NCBI GenBank assembly: GCA_009783025.1
Contig: WRHY01000005.1
Location: forward strand, 76,562-140,561
Source of the DNA: Desulfovibrionaceae bacterium
Lineage (GTDB): Bacteria; Desulfobacterota; Desulfovibrionia; Desulfovibrionales; Desulfovibrionaceae
DNA: 64,000 nt
Direction of reading: 5' to 3'
Part shown: positions 41,834 to 50,264 of the stretch, piece after piece
How the letters are laid out: each line of letters opens with the position of its first letter
Position numbering within the stretch: position 1 is the first letter of the stretch
Made by a program: the position numbers and the translations under genes
The notes under the pieces: model-generated
Told to the model about the DNA's origin: nothing
Seen by the model: only the letters and a program-made list of their open reading frames with translations
The model's database searches: none

Positions 41834-42156
41834 CGTATTCTGGTTTATAAGGGGTCAAACGAACCCGCGCGCCAAAGACGCAAAAGAGGTTCGCGAACCC
41901 GAGGAGGATGGTGACGGGAAAAAATGAGAAGGGAACCGAAAACCGGGCAAAAAGACAAAGACCCGGCAAGACAATGGCTGTCGATCATTCCGGCTGTATC
42001 AACAACCGCAAAGAATTCGCCACTTGTTTATATAAGTATACGATAAGGAGATGAATTTTGCAAGGGGGATCGGAGCGGTTTTTTCAAAACGCTGTTTTCG
42101 GGGTATCAGTCATGAATTTCAGCGCTATCGTCGCCCGCCGGTTTCCATAACCGTGG
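41834..42156. other. Upstream region of the phage replication genes
   Basis: No gene. Contains the perfect palindrome GGTTCGCGAACC (41888-41899) and, nearby, AACGAACCC, possible repressor sites, plus a minus-strand promoter at 42035-42063. A 39-codon frame from 42051 has no usable ribosome spacing. Confidence 0.4.
42035..42063 (-). promoter_or_regulatory. Promoter toward the phage replication genes
   Basis: TTGCAA (42058-42063), 17 bp, TATACT (42035-42040). Confidence 0.65.
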
Positions 42157-42185
42157 TTGACAAAACATAACGAATGCGTAATATT
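42157..42185 (+). promoter_or_regulatory. Antisense RNA promoter, module copy 2
   Basis: TTGACA (42157-42162), 17 bp, AATATT (42180-42185). Same hexamers and spacing as copy 1. Confidence 0.75.
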
Positions 42186-42191
42186 TCTGAA

Positions 42192-42314
42192 CAAGACGGG
42201 CCGGTTTGTGCGTGAACACTCCCCGGCCTTGGGACGAGTTTCCCGGAATTGTATTATAATCCCATGGACTTCGCCCCGTAGGAATGGTTAGATTCCTACG
42301 GGGCAATCTTATTG
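42192..42314 (+). ncRNA. Putative antisense antitoxin RNA, module copy 2
   Basis: Predicted from the promoter at 42157-42185 to the 13-bp hairpin 42273-42304. Contains the conserved GGGCCGG/CCGGCC stem-loop (42198-42228, loop TTTGTGCGTGAACACT). Complementary to the 3' part of the peptide mRNA. Confidence 0.65.
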
Positions 42315-42319
42315 AGCCG

Positions 42320-42397
42320 TTACAAGTAACGCAAAATAAGGGCCGCTATGACGCCGGCGATAATCATCGCCAGGACGTTCACAAGGAATCTTCCCAT
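42320..42397 (-). CDS. Small hydrophobic peptide, 25 aa (putative type I toxin), copy 2
   Basis: Peptide identical to copy 1 at 16175, with silent base changes. The Shine-Dalgarno is again held in CTCC-GAAA-GGAG. Promoter TTGAAA (42458-42463), 17 bp, TACACA (42435-42440) on the minus strand. The module points left, toward the prophage, while copy 1 on the other flank points right. Confidence 0.75.
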   Translation of the reverse strand: MGRFLVNVLAMIIAGVIAALILRYL

Positions 42398-42463
42398 GGA
42401 CGTACCCTCCTTTCGGAGAACCCGTCCCACGGATTGTGTACGCCAAAACAGCTATAATTTCAA

Positions 42464-42686
42464 GGAAAGCTGGAGTGGCTTTGACTGCCGCCCCGGCGCG
42501 GGATATTGTTTTGTCCTTACCGCATGCTCACGCGAAACAGACAAAGGGGTGAAGTGCGTTATTTTACTTCCGGGACTGAACGCCTTTTCTGATACTTCTC
42601 ACCCAGCGCCACCTTGGCGAATCCTTTCTTGAGGCCTGTAGCCTTAACAGGCCTCCGGCTGAGACTCTGAAATTCTGAATAGAGGC
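42464..42686. other. Gap between module copies 2 and 3
   Basis: No gene recognised. One strong hairpin, GAGGCCTGT/ACAGGCCTC (42631-42655, 7-base loop), probably a terminator relic. Confidence 0.4.
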
Positions 42687-42715
42687 TTGCAAATTTTTGC
42701 GCGGAGGATTATCTT
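42687..42715 (+). promoter_or_regulatory. Antisense RNA promoter, module copy 3
   Basis: TTGCAA (42687-42692), 17 bp, TATCTT (42710-42715). Position relative to the stem-loop is as in copies 1 and 2, though the sequence differs. Confidence 0.7.
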
Positions 42716-42721
42716 GATATC

Positions 42722-42834
42722 AGGTGGGCCGGTTTGTGCGTGAACACTCTCCGGCCCTGGCAAGCCCATCCGCGTTTAATCGCTTAAGAACATGCCCCTG
42801 ACGGAAATGGCGTTTCCTTCAGGGGCAAACCTGT
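42722..42834 (+). ncRNA. Putative antisense antitoxin RNA, module copy 3
   Basis: From the promoter at 42687-42715 through GGGCCGG/CCGGCCC (42726-42757) to a long hairpin TGCCCCTGA/TCAGGGGCA (42793-42827), which has a sequence quite different from copies 1 and 2 but the same place. Confidence 0.6.
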
Positions 42835-42918
42835 TTAGACGTTCAAGAAACGTATAATCAGGGCCGCGAGAACGGCTGCCACCACAGCGGCAAGCACATT
42901 CATCAGGAACTTCGCCAT
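42835..42918 (-). CDS. Small hydrophobic peptide, 27 aa (putative type I toxin), copy 3
   Basis: Begins MAKFLMNVLA, ends ALIIRFLNV. A diverged relative of copies 1 and 2 with the same basic-hydrophobic-basic plan. GGAGGG lies 7-8 bases before ATG 42918 inside a CCTTCC/GGAAGG hairpin. Promoter TTGACG (42980-42985), 17 bp, TACAGA (42957-42962). Located between topA and copy 2. Confidence 0.7.
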   Translation of the reverse strand: MAKFLMNVLAAVVAAVLAALIIRFLNV

Positions 42919-43019
42919 AGGCGCACCCTCCTTCCGGAAGGGCCTGCCTGTGTTTCTCTGTAGCGTATGGCGTTTCTGCCGTCAAATGTGGCCGCGTATG
43001 GATGAAAAACGGCCCTTGG

Positions 43020-45287
43020 TTATTCGTCCCCTTCACCCCCGCCCTCTTCGCCATCACCCTGCCTGTACTTGCAGCCCTTTTCCGGGCAGCCTACATAGGC
43101 CTTGCCGCCCCTGGGCTTTTTGACGGCCAGCAGGGGAGAGCCACAGTCCGGGCAGCTTCCCTGCACCGGCTCGTCCCACATGGCAAAGTCGCATTTGGGG
43201 TACTGGTCGCAGCCGTAAAAGAGCTTGCCCCGCTTGGAGCTTTTTTCCACCAGCACACCCTGCTTGCACTTGGGGCAGGGCACGCCGGTAGGAAAGGGGC
43301 GCGCATGCTTGCACTTGGGGTAGTTGGTGCAGGCAATGAAGCGACTGCCGGTGCGCGCCTTTTTAATTGCCAGGTCACTGCCGCAGTCCGGGCAGGCGCC
43401 CACGATTTCATATTGCGGCTGCTCGCGCTCCGCAATGCGCACCTCGCCCTTGTCATCCCGGTTGAAATTGCTGGTGAAGGTACACTCCGGGTAGCCGGAA
43501 CAGGCCAGAAAAGGACCGGCCTTGCCGAACTTGATCAGCGTGGGCTTGGCGCACTGCGGACAGGCCAGACCGGACGGCAGACCGCCCTTGACCGAGCTCA
43601 TGGCCTTGGCCGCCTGCTCCAGCGTGGGGTTGAATTCGGCGGAAAAACGGTTCAGCAGGGCGATCCAGTCTTCCTCGCCTTCAGCGATCTTGTCCAGGGC
43701 CTCTTCCATCTGGGCCGTGAACCCGACATCCATGAGATCGCGGAAATACTCGGTCAGCAGTTCGCAGACCACCCGGCCGAGATCCGTGACCGCAAAGTGC
43801 TTGTCCTCAAGCGCCGCGTATTCGCGCTCAATGAGCGTGGCAATGATGCTGGCGTATGTGGAAGGACGGCCGATGCCCTTTTCTTCCAACTCGCGCACCA
43901 GCGAGGCTTCGCTGTAGCGCGGCGGCGGCTGGGTGAACTTCTGCTCCTTCTCCAGCTTGTGCAAGGTCAGCGCCTGCCCGGCAGCCAGGGCGGGCAACTC
44001 CACCACATCCTCGCTCTTTTGCGGGGAAAGCGCGTAAAAACCGGGAAAAAGCACGCGCTCGCCCTTGGCCCGGAACTGCGCGCCAGCGCAGGAAACCAGA
44101 ACCACCGTGTCCTGCACCCTGGCCCCGGCCATCTGCGAAGCCAGAAAACGAGTCCAGATCAGGCGGTACAACTGGTATTGATCCGGAGCCACAAAAGGCT
44201 TGATGCTGTCCGGAGTGACAGCCACGTCCACCGGACGGATGGCCTCGTGCGCATCCTGGGCCCCGCCCTTGGATTTGAAATGCCGGGCCTTGGGCGGATA
44301 GTAGTCCTTGCCCCAGGTGGCCTCGATAAAGGCCTTGGCCGCGTCCCTGGCATCGTCGGCAATGCGCACCGAATCAGTACGCATATAGGTGATCAAAGCC
44401 GTGGTCCCGGACTCGCCCAGGTCCACGCCCTCGTAAAGACGCTGCGCCACGCTCATGGTGCGCTTGGCCGTGTAGCCCAGGCGCTGGTTGGCGGCCTGTT
44501 GCAGGGTGGAGGTGATGTAGGGCGGGGACGGGGACTTTTCCCGCTCCTTGACTTCCACCCCGTCCACAACAAAAGGCTGTCCCCGCAAACGGGCCTCAAG
44601 AGCCAGAGCGGCCTTTTCATCGCCGATAACCGGCTTCTTGCCGTCCACCTTATGCAGATCCGCCCGGAACACGGGCGGCTGGTCCGCTTCCAGAAAGGCC
44701 CGGAACAGCCAGTATTCCTCGGGCACAAAGGCCCGGCGCTCGGAATCGCGGTCCACCAGCAGACGCAAGGCCACGCTCTGCACCCGCCCGGCCGAGATGC
44801 CGCGCTTGACCTTTTTCCAGAGCAGCGGAGAAATCTTGTAGCCCACCAGACGGTCCAGCACCCGCCGGGCCTGCTGGGCGTCAAACAGATTGGCGTTCAG
44901 AGGGCGGGGATTGGCCAGGGCTTCCTGCACGGCCCGCTTGGTGATTTCGTTGAACTGAATGCGGCTGACCCGCTTGTCTTTGGTCTGATCCTCAATCAGC
45001 GCGGCCACATGCCAGGCAATGGCCTCGCCTTCGCGGTCCGGGTCAGGGGCCAGATAGATGTTGTCCGCCTTGGCCGCCGCACTGCGCAACTCGGCCACCA
45101 CTTTTTCCTTGCCTGGAATGACTTCATACTGCGGGGCAAAATCATTGCCTTCATCCACGCCCAGGGTCTTGGAAGGCAGATCCCTGATATGGCCGATACT
45201 GGCCTGTACCGCGTAATTGTTGCCGAGAAACTTGCGTATGGTCTTCACCTTGGCCGGTGATTCCACGATAATCAGATCTTTGCCCAT
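43020..45287 (-). CDS. topA: DNA topoisomerase I
   Basis: Type IA topoisomerase relaxing negative supercoils. TOPRIM domain at the start (DLIIVESPAKVKTI ... APDPDREGEAIAWH), catalytic Tyr301 in LITYMRTDSVR, and four C-terminal zinc ribbons (for example CPKCKQGVLVEKSSKRGKLF) ending in an acidic tail. 755 aa is normal. Fifteen bp downstream of the nitroreductase stop, so they may be co-transcribed. Confidence 0.96.
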   Translation of the reverse strand: MGKDLIIVESPAKVKTIRKFLGNNYAVQASIGHIRDLPSKTLGVDEGNDFAPQYEVIPGKEKVVAELRSAAAKADNIYLAPDPDREGEAIAWHVAALIEDQTKDKRVSRIQFNEITKRAVQEALANPRPLNANLFDAQQARRVLDRLVGYKISPLLWKKVKRGISAGRVQSVALRLLVDRDSERRAFVPEEYWLFRAFLEADQPPVFRADLHKVDGKKPVIGDEKAALALEARLRGQPFVVDGVEVKEREKSPSPPYITSTLQQAANQRLGYTAKRTMSVAQRLYEGVDLGESGTTALITYMRTDSVRIADDARDAAKAFIEATWGKDYYPPKARHFKSKGGAQDAHEAIRPVDVAVTPDSIKPFVAPDQYQLYRLIWTRFLASQMAGARVQDTVVLVSCAGAQFRAKGERVLFPGFYALSPQKSEDVVELPALAAGQALTLHKLEKEQKFTQPPPRYSEASLVRELEEKGIGRPSTYASIIATLIEREYAALEDKHFAVTDLGRVVCELLTEYFRDLMDVGFTAQMEEALDKIAEGEEDWIALLNRFSAEFNPTLEQAAKAMSSVKGGLPSGLACPQCAKPTLIKFGKAGPFLACSGYPECTFTSNFNRDDKGEVRIAEREQPQYEIVGACPDCGSDLAIKKARTGSRFIACTNYPKCKHARPFPTGVPCPKCKQGVLVEKSSKRGKLFYGCDQYPKCDFAMWDEPVQGSCPDCGSPLLAVKKPRGGKAYVGCPEKGCKYRQGDGEEGGGEGDE

Positions 45288-45302
45288 GCTGTTTTGTTAC
45301 CC

Positions 45303-45869
45303 TTACTCAACCCAGTTCACGTTCCCGTCTCTGCGCAACAGCACCTTGGGATTGGCGTCGTCCGCCGCGTACCCGAGGGAGGCCACACCGTGAATATAAT
45401 TGCCGGACGGCACGCCCAGGCTGTCCAAAAGAATACGGAAGCCGGGTTCCGCGCACACGCTGCCGAGCTGGTTGACCCAGCAGGACCCCACGCCCAGAGA
45501 ATACGCGGCCAGAAAGATGTTCTGGAGCGCGCAGGAACAGTCGGCCTCGTTCATGGGAGAGGCGTTCGGAGCGGCGGACACGATGATCAGCGCCGGAGCC
45601 CTGAAGCTCACATGATATGACTCATTGCCCACCATGGCTTTATAGCGGTTCTCGGGCATGCGTTCCACAGCCGCCTTGAGCTCGACGTTGATGCGGTCAA
45701 TAAGGTCGCGGCCCTGCACCACGGTCAGATGCCAGGGCTGACGGTTCATGGCGCTGGGCGCCCACAACCCGGCCTCGACAATACGCTCCAGCACCTTCCT
45801 GGACACAGGCTTGTCCTGGTACTTGCGGATACTGCGGCGGTCGCGGATGGCGCGAAGGATATCGTTCAT
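45303..45869 (-). CDS. Nitroreductase-family protein, 188 aa
   Basis: FMN-dependent oxidoreductase fold: RDRRSIRKYQDKPVSRKVLE (phosphate-binding basic residues), GLWAPSAMNRQPWHLTVV, and the C-terminal LGYAADD. ATG 45869 has AAGGAG upstream. Substrate unknown; such enzymes reduce nitroaromatics, quinones or act in cofactor breakdown. Confidence 0.9.
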   Translation of the reverse strand: MNDILRAIRDRRSIRKYQDKPVSRKVLERIVEAGLWAPSAMNRQPWHLTVVQGRDLIDRINVELKAAVERMPENRYKAMVGNESYHVSFRAPALIIVSAAPNASPMNEADCSCALQNIFLAAYSLGVGSCWVNQLGSVCAEPGFRILLDSLGVPSGNYIHGVASLGYAADDANPKVLLRRDGNVNWVE

Positions 45870-45985
45870 CGGGAATTCTCCTTGTATAGATGCCGGTCGG
45901 CCGGAACAATCTTCAATAATAAGAGAATTTATTGAGGAAAACAAGAGCGTCGCGCCACAGTAAAGCGGAAACATGGCCTGCCGCG

Positions 45986-46012
45986 TAAAAGAAAAGGGGC
46001 CGAAGCCCCTTT
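45986..46012 (-). terminator. Terminator after the small membrane gene
   Basis: AAGGGGC-CGAA-GCCCCTT with TTTTCTTTT following on the minus strand; clear rho-independent terminator for the RHS/partner operon. Confidence 0.85.
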
Positions 46013-46050
46013 CATGAACGACATGAGCGTGTCACGGCCCCATGTACCGT

Positions 46051-46380
46051 CTATCCGTCTTTCTTGGACGGCGGTTCTTCGGGCAAGGTTCCGTGCTCGC
46101 GCAAATACATGCGATCCAGTGCTTCTTTGGCGCGGGCAACGTCTTCGTCCGTGTATTTTTTGGGCTTGCCTCCGCCGCGCCGCAGGGAGATGATGGAGAG
46201 AACAGTAATGGCGATGCCGCAAGGCAAAAAAATCCATCCAAACCAATCCACGACGGGAGCCTTCCCCACAAACAGCCCTCCCTTATAACCGCCATCGCCT
46301 GTTATTATGTTCCACCCGCCTAAGACAATCAACATAATGCCAAGGAATAGGCCCCAATACGGGCTATTGCCGTCGCCCAT
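46051..46380 (-). CDS. Small two-span membrane protein, partner of the RHS gene, 109 aa
   Basis: Two membrane spans (LFLGIMLIVLGGWNII and WIFLPCGIAITVLSIISL) and a charged cytoplasmic C-terminal helix (DEDVARAKEALDRMYL). ATG 46380, 23 bp after the RHS stop, with GGAGGG upstream. Position and type suggest the immunity protein for the RHS tip; this is inference. Confidence 0.65.
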   Translation of the reverse strand: MGDGNSPYWGLFLGIMLIVLGGWNIITGDGGYKGGLFVGKAPVVDWFGWIFLPCGIAITVLSIISLRRGGGKPKKYTDEDVARAKEALDRMYLREHGTLPEEPPSKKDG

Positions 46381-46403
46381 TTCTCCCTCCTCAAAGTACA
46401 AGT

Positions 46404-48044
46404 CTATTTTTTGGAGTTTTTCCGCCTCTCGAGGTAGTCTACAAACTGTTTTACGATCGCTCCCGCTCCCCCGGCCACCGATGAGGGTGTAACCCAATTA
46501 GGATTCGCATATCCTTCTCCAAGCCTTGCGGCATGCGTTGCTCCTGTTACAATCTTATCCCCATATCGGCTAGCCTGAACCCTCGCCATAGCCCGCAGTC
46601 CAGCATCGGCTGCCGTTCGCCCGGCAGCGGCGGCCGCTCCCGGCGGCGCCACCACCGCAGCCGGCAGCGGCGAGGCGGCGGCGGAAATAAGGCTCGCCCT
46701 GGCAACCGTGGGAACCACGGCCTTTACTCCATCCTGCGCCTTTGTGCCGCCTTTGCCTTCCAGTTTATCCGCAGCCTTGGCCGCTCCGTAAGCGCCTCCC
46801 CGTCCCAGGCCCAGGGCGGCCGCTTTTCCCGCCAGACCCGCTGCTGCTGCCAGTCCCGCATACAACAGCAAGGGCGGAAACAACCCCGTGGGATCATTCA
46901 TCGTAACCGGATCATCTATACAATAGTCATACAAGTCATGATCCCCGCCCGTGTCCCCCAGCGGATCCGGCGCCGTAAACCTGCCCACTACCGGATCATA
47001 GTCCCGGTAGCCAAAGTGCACAAGGCCGGTATCCGGATCCTGCAACCCGCCCGCAAACCCTATGGGCATGTACAAGTCCGGAAAGCTATCCCGCAGTATC
47101 ACCCCAAAGCTGTCCCGCTGGATTTCCTTGACCGGTCGGCCCTGCCTGTCGGTGAGGAGCTTGAGGGTTCCCACCTGATCCGTGCAGCAGTGGAGGTCAA
47201 GCACATCGCCGTACTTCTCGAAGAGAAGATGCATGCTGCGCATTGTCCGTTGCGCGGACATAACGTAGGGCCAGTCCCGGCTGGCGGCCACTACGTCTAT
47301 ATGCGGGCCGGGTTTCCAGACTTTGTGGTAAGGCATGCGGACAATGCGCACGCGGTCCAGAACGTCGTTTGTATCATAGAGAAAGGTATATTCCAGTTGG
47401 TGCTCGTGGTCCAGATAAGCTGCAAGCTGCAAGGCATTGCGCCACACATATTCCGCGACCAGGAGCTCATTCCTGAAGCGTTTGGCTGGAACGATGCGGT
47501 GTACGGGATCATATTCGTACCAGATTTTTCCGCCATAGCTGAGGTGTACTTTGTCCAGCAGGGTGTCCTTGCCGTAGGAAAACCTAGTCGTATCCCAGCG
47601 GTCCCGGCGCTCGGCCAGAGCTCCCTGTTTATTGTAGCTGAAGGAATACTCTCCGGCTTTGAACAGCTTGCCCTGCTTGTCGTACTCCAGACGGCCCTTG
47701 CCGCGATCGTAGCAGCCGCGATACTCGCGTTGTGCGCGTACCCGCTGCCCGAGTTCGTTGTAGGCGTATTCTTCCACCAGCTTGTTGTTTCGGAAGGCTT
47801 TGAGCAGGTGGCCTTTTGGGTCGAAGTGGTAGATGAATTCGGTGGAGTCGTTGCCGTAGTGTTCGCGTTTTTTGTGGAGTTTTCCGTCCTGGTTATAGAA
47901 GCATTCTATGGTCAGGCCGTTGCGGGTGAGGGTGGCGTTTGCGGGGGGTGAGGTTGAGAGCTTGGGCTTGGATTCGAGTGGTGAACCGAGCAGACTTTGG
48001 CGGGGTGAGAATTGTTGATATGGCATGGGCGTGGGGTGGTGCAT
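46404..48044 (-). CDS. RHS-repeat protein with variable C-terminal tip, 546 aa
   Basis: YD/RHS repeats in residues about 50-290 (KGHLLKAFRNNKLVEEYAYN, KGRLEYDKQGKLF), then the RHS core signature DPDTGLVHFGYRDYDPVVGR and PLGDTGGDHDLYDYC, PTGLFP. After the core the last 150 residues are Ala/Gly-rich and hydrophobic (LLLYAGLAAAAGLAGKAAAL), unlike nuclease tips and compatible with a pore former. No signal peptide, PAAR or VgrG domain. ATG 48044 has AGGAG upstream. Shorter than most RHS proteins, so perhaps an orphan module. Confidence 0.85.
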   Translation of the reverse strand: MHHPTPMPYQQFSPRQSLLGSPLESKPKLSTSPPANATLTRNGLTIECFYNQDGKLHKKREHYGNDSTEFIYHFDPKGHLLKAFRNNKLVEEYAYNELGQRVRAQREYRGCYDRGKGRLEYDKQGKLFKAGEYSFSYNKQGALAERRDRWDTTRFSYGKDTLLDKVHLSYGGKIWYEYDPVHRIVPAKRFRNELLVAEYVWRNALQLAAYLDHEHQLEYTFLYDTNDVLDRVRIVRMPYHKVWKPGPHIDVVAASRDWPYVMSAQRTMRSMHLLFEKYGDVLDLHCCTDQVGTLKLLTDRQGRPVKEIQRDSFGVILRDSFPDLYMPIGFAGGLQDPDTGLVHFGYRDYDPVVGRFTAPDPLGDTGGDHDLYDYCIDDPVTMNDPTGLFPPLLLYAGLAAAAGLAGKAAALGLGRGGAYGAAKAADKLEGKGGTKAQDGVKAVVPTVARASLISAAASPLPAAVVAPPGAAAAAGRTAADAGLRAMARVQASRYGDKIVTGATHAARLGEGYANPNWVTPSSVAGGAGAIVKQFVDYLERRKNSKK

Positions 48045-48263
48045 AGAGATTCTCTCCTGTGTAATTATTGACAAAATGAACGAAGCGGCCTCGGCGTGGA
48101 GGTCGAGTTGGGGGTATGTTGGGGGAGGCGGGAACAGGTAAGACTGGGGAGGGATGCTATATGTTTATATATATTAGCATAAAGGAAAAAGAAAAGCAAG
48201 GAGCGGAGGGAAGCACTACCTTTTTCCCCTTGCAACAGACAAGGTGAAAAGGCACAATACGCC

Positions 48264-48719
48264 ATGAAAGCCAAGGCGCGCCATCTGCTTCTGGGCAGCA
48301 GCGGGGAAGAGGCGGCCGTGCGCTACCTCAGGAGTCTCGGCTGGCGTATCCTGGAGCGCAACTGGCGGCCAAAGGGGGCGCGGCAGGGCCTGGAACTGGA
48401 CATTGTGGCCGGAAACGGCGAGGAACTTGTCTTTGTAGAGGTGAAAACCCGCTCTTGCGGACCGGCCGAACAGCCGGGCGACAGCGAGGGCCATGGCATA
48501 CCGGCATACGCGGCCTTTACCGCGCAAAAACAGGAACGCTTCGTGCGCGCCGCCAGACACTATCTGGCCGTGGAAGAAGTATGGTCCCGCCCCTGCCGTT
48601 TTGATCTCATCTGCATACAGCAAGGCCCTGACGGACGCATGGAACTGGAGCACCACGATAATGTCATCGAAACCGGGCACATTGTGGATAGTGGCGACAC
48701 CGCTTGGCAACCCTGGTGA
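48264..48719 (+). CDS. yraN: YraN/UPF0102-family endonuclease-like protein, 151 aa
   Basis: Restriction-endonuclease-like fold: GSSGEEAAVRYLRSLGWRIL, then ELDIVAGNGEELVFVEVKTR, the D-ExK catalytic motif. Overlaps the start of rsmI by 59 bases, as the two genes are often adjacent in genomes. Biological role is not settled; processing of replication or recombination intermediates is proposed for the family. Confidence 0.88.
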   Translation: MKAKARHLLLGSSGEEAAVRYLRSLGWRILERNWRPKGARQGLELDIVAGNGEELVFVEVKTRSCGPAEQPGDSEGHGIPAYAAFTAQKQERFVRAARHYLAVEEVWSRPCRFDLICIQQGPDGRMELEHHDNVIETGHIVDSGDTAWQPW

Positions 48720-49500
48720 TCTTTCGCCAAGGGCCGGGCAGGTGCTTGCTTCTGTTTCCGGCATCCTGGCGGAAGACACCCGCAAAACAGGCAGCCTGCT
48801 CGCCCGTTGCGGGGTCAAGGCTCCCGCCTTTACCAGTTTTCACGACCATAACGAAGAAGCGCGCCTGCCCCAGGCGCTGGCCTGGCTCAAGGAAGGCAAA
48901 TCCCTGGCCCTGGTCTCGGACGCGGGCACGCCGCTGCTCTCGGACCCCGGCTACAGACTGGTCCGGGCCTGCCGGAACGAAGGCATCCCCGTGTCGCCAA
49001 TTCCCGGTCCGTCCGCTCCCCTGGCCGCGCTCAGCGCCAGCGGACTGCCGCCCTATCCGTTCGCCTTTCTGGGCTTTGCGCCGCGCAAAAAAGCGGAACG
49101 CGAAGCCTTTTTCGCCCCCTGGGCGGCCATTGCCGCCACCCTGGTGTTCTTTGAACGCAAAGATCGCCTGGCGGAAACGCTGGACAGCGCCTTCAGAGCC
49201 CTGGGCAGAAGAGAGGCCTGCCTTGCCAGGGAGTTGACCAAACAGTATGAGGAATTTCTCTTTTTCGTTCTGGGAGAACATAACCCGCTGCCTGAACTGC
49301 TCGGGGAGATTACCGTTGTGCTGGGACCGCCCGATGAGCGCTCGCGCAGCACCATGGATGAAGTCGAAACCGTGCTGCGGGAGGAAAGCGCACGCGGCGG
49401 CAGGATGAAAGAGGTCGCGGCGCGCGCGCAAACCCGTCTCAGGGGCTGGAGCGCCAAGGAACTGTACGGCTGTCTGTGCGGCCTTCAGGTGAATACATGA
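48661..49500 (+). CDS. rsmI: 16S rRNA (cytidine-1402-2'-O)-methyltransferase
   Basis: SAM-dependent methylation of C1402 in 16S rRNA. Starts GTLWIVATPLGNPGDLSPRA, with EDTRKTGSLLARCGV and LVSDAGTPLLSDPGYRLV, all diagnostic. 279 aa from ATG 48661, inside yraN; the conserved sequence begins nine codons later. Stop overlaps the PTS gene start (ATGA). Confidence 0.95.
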   Translation: MSSKPGTLWIVATPLGNPGDLSPRAGQVLASVSGILAEDTRKTGSLLARCGVKAPAFTSFHDHNEEARLPQALAWLKEGKSLALVSDAGTPLLSDPGYRLVRACRNEGIPVSPIPGPSAPLAALSASGLPPYPFAFLGFAPRKKAEREAFFAPWAAIAATLVFFERKDRLAETLDSAFRALGRREACLARELTKQYEEFLFFVLGEHNPLPELLGEITVVLGPPDERSRSTMDEVETVLREESARGGRMKEVAARAQTRLRGWSAKELYGCLCGLQVNT

Positions 49501-50264
49501 AAATCGTGCCGTCCAAACTCCTCTGCCGCTGTTTTTTACGCAGCTACCTGGTGAATGCCGCCTATAACCCGCGCGGTTTGCAGAATATCGGGTTCATTTA
49601 TGCCTTTGAACCGGCCCTGGAATTTCTTTACGGACCGGGAGAACGGCTCGCGGCGGCGCGCATGCGCTATGCCCGGCACCACAACTGCCACCCCTTTTTC
49701 ACGCCCATGCTGCTGGGGATCCTGCTGCGTCTGGAAACGGGCATTGCCAACGGCGTCCTGCCGCCATCCGTGCTGGAAGGACTCAAGGATACCACCGCGA
49801 ATACCTTGTCCGCCATAGGGGACTCCCTGTTTAACGGAACCTTGCTGGTTACCTGGGCTTTGGTCGCTTCCTGCCTGATTCTGGCGGGCTTGCCTGAAAA
49901 AGCCCTCTGGTTTACTGTATACTGCTTTGTGTTTTTGCAGCTTTTTAAACTGCTGTCCTATGTTCTTGGTTTCCGCAAAGGCATGGAAGTGCTGTTTCTG
50001 TTGCGGCGGTTTAATTTGATGAACTGGGGCGACCGTTTCAAATGCGTGAATGCCGTGCTGCTCGGGCTGCTGTTATGGCTGGCTCTGCCGGGCGCGCCAA
50101 TGGCGGTGTGGGCGGGCGTGGCGGTCTATTTGCTGTTCATGGGATGGCTCGTGGGCAGACGCCATATTTCCCGCGTGTTTGTGGCCCTTGTTCTGCTCAC
50201 GGTAACAGTGACCCTGCACTTGACCGGGTGGTTTGAATATATTCCCGCGCGACTGCCGTGGTAG
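49497..50264 (+). CDS. PTS mannose/fructose/sorbose-type IID component
   Basis: Membrane subunit of a mannose-family sugar permease: LCRCFLRSYLVNAAYNPRGL start, RHHNCHPFFTPMLLGILLRLE, GDSLFNGTLLVTWAL. 255 aa, slightly short. The usual GxxG-type IIA/IIB/IIC partners are not adjacent here, so IID is alone with HPr and enzyme I; a regulatory rather than transport PTS is possible. The stop TAG is provided by palindromic element copy G. Confidence 0.85.
   Translation: MKIVPSKLLCRCFLRSYLVNAAYNPRGLQNIGFIYAFEPALEFLYGPGERLAAARMRYARHHNCHPFFTPMLLGILLRLETGIANGVLPPSVLEGLKDTTANTLSAIGDSLFNGTLLVTWALVASCLILAGLPEKALWFTVYCFVFLQLFKLLSYVLGFRKGMEVLFLLRRFNLMNWGDRFKCVNAVLLGLLLWLALPGAPMAVWAGVAVYLLFMGWLVGRRHISRVFVALVLLTVTVTLHLTGWFEYIPARLPW

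Noticed and set aside
43002..45260. 752-codon plus-strand frame
   Set aside because: Exact antisense of topA; composition and lack of motifs show it is a shadow.
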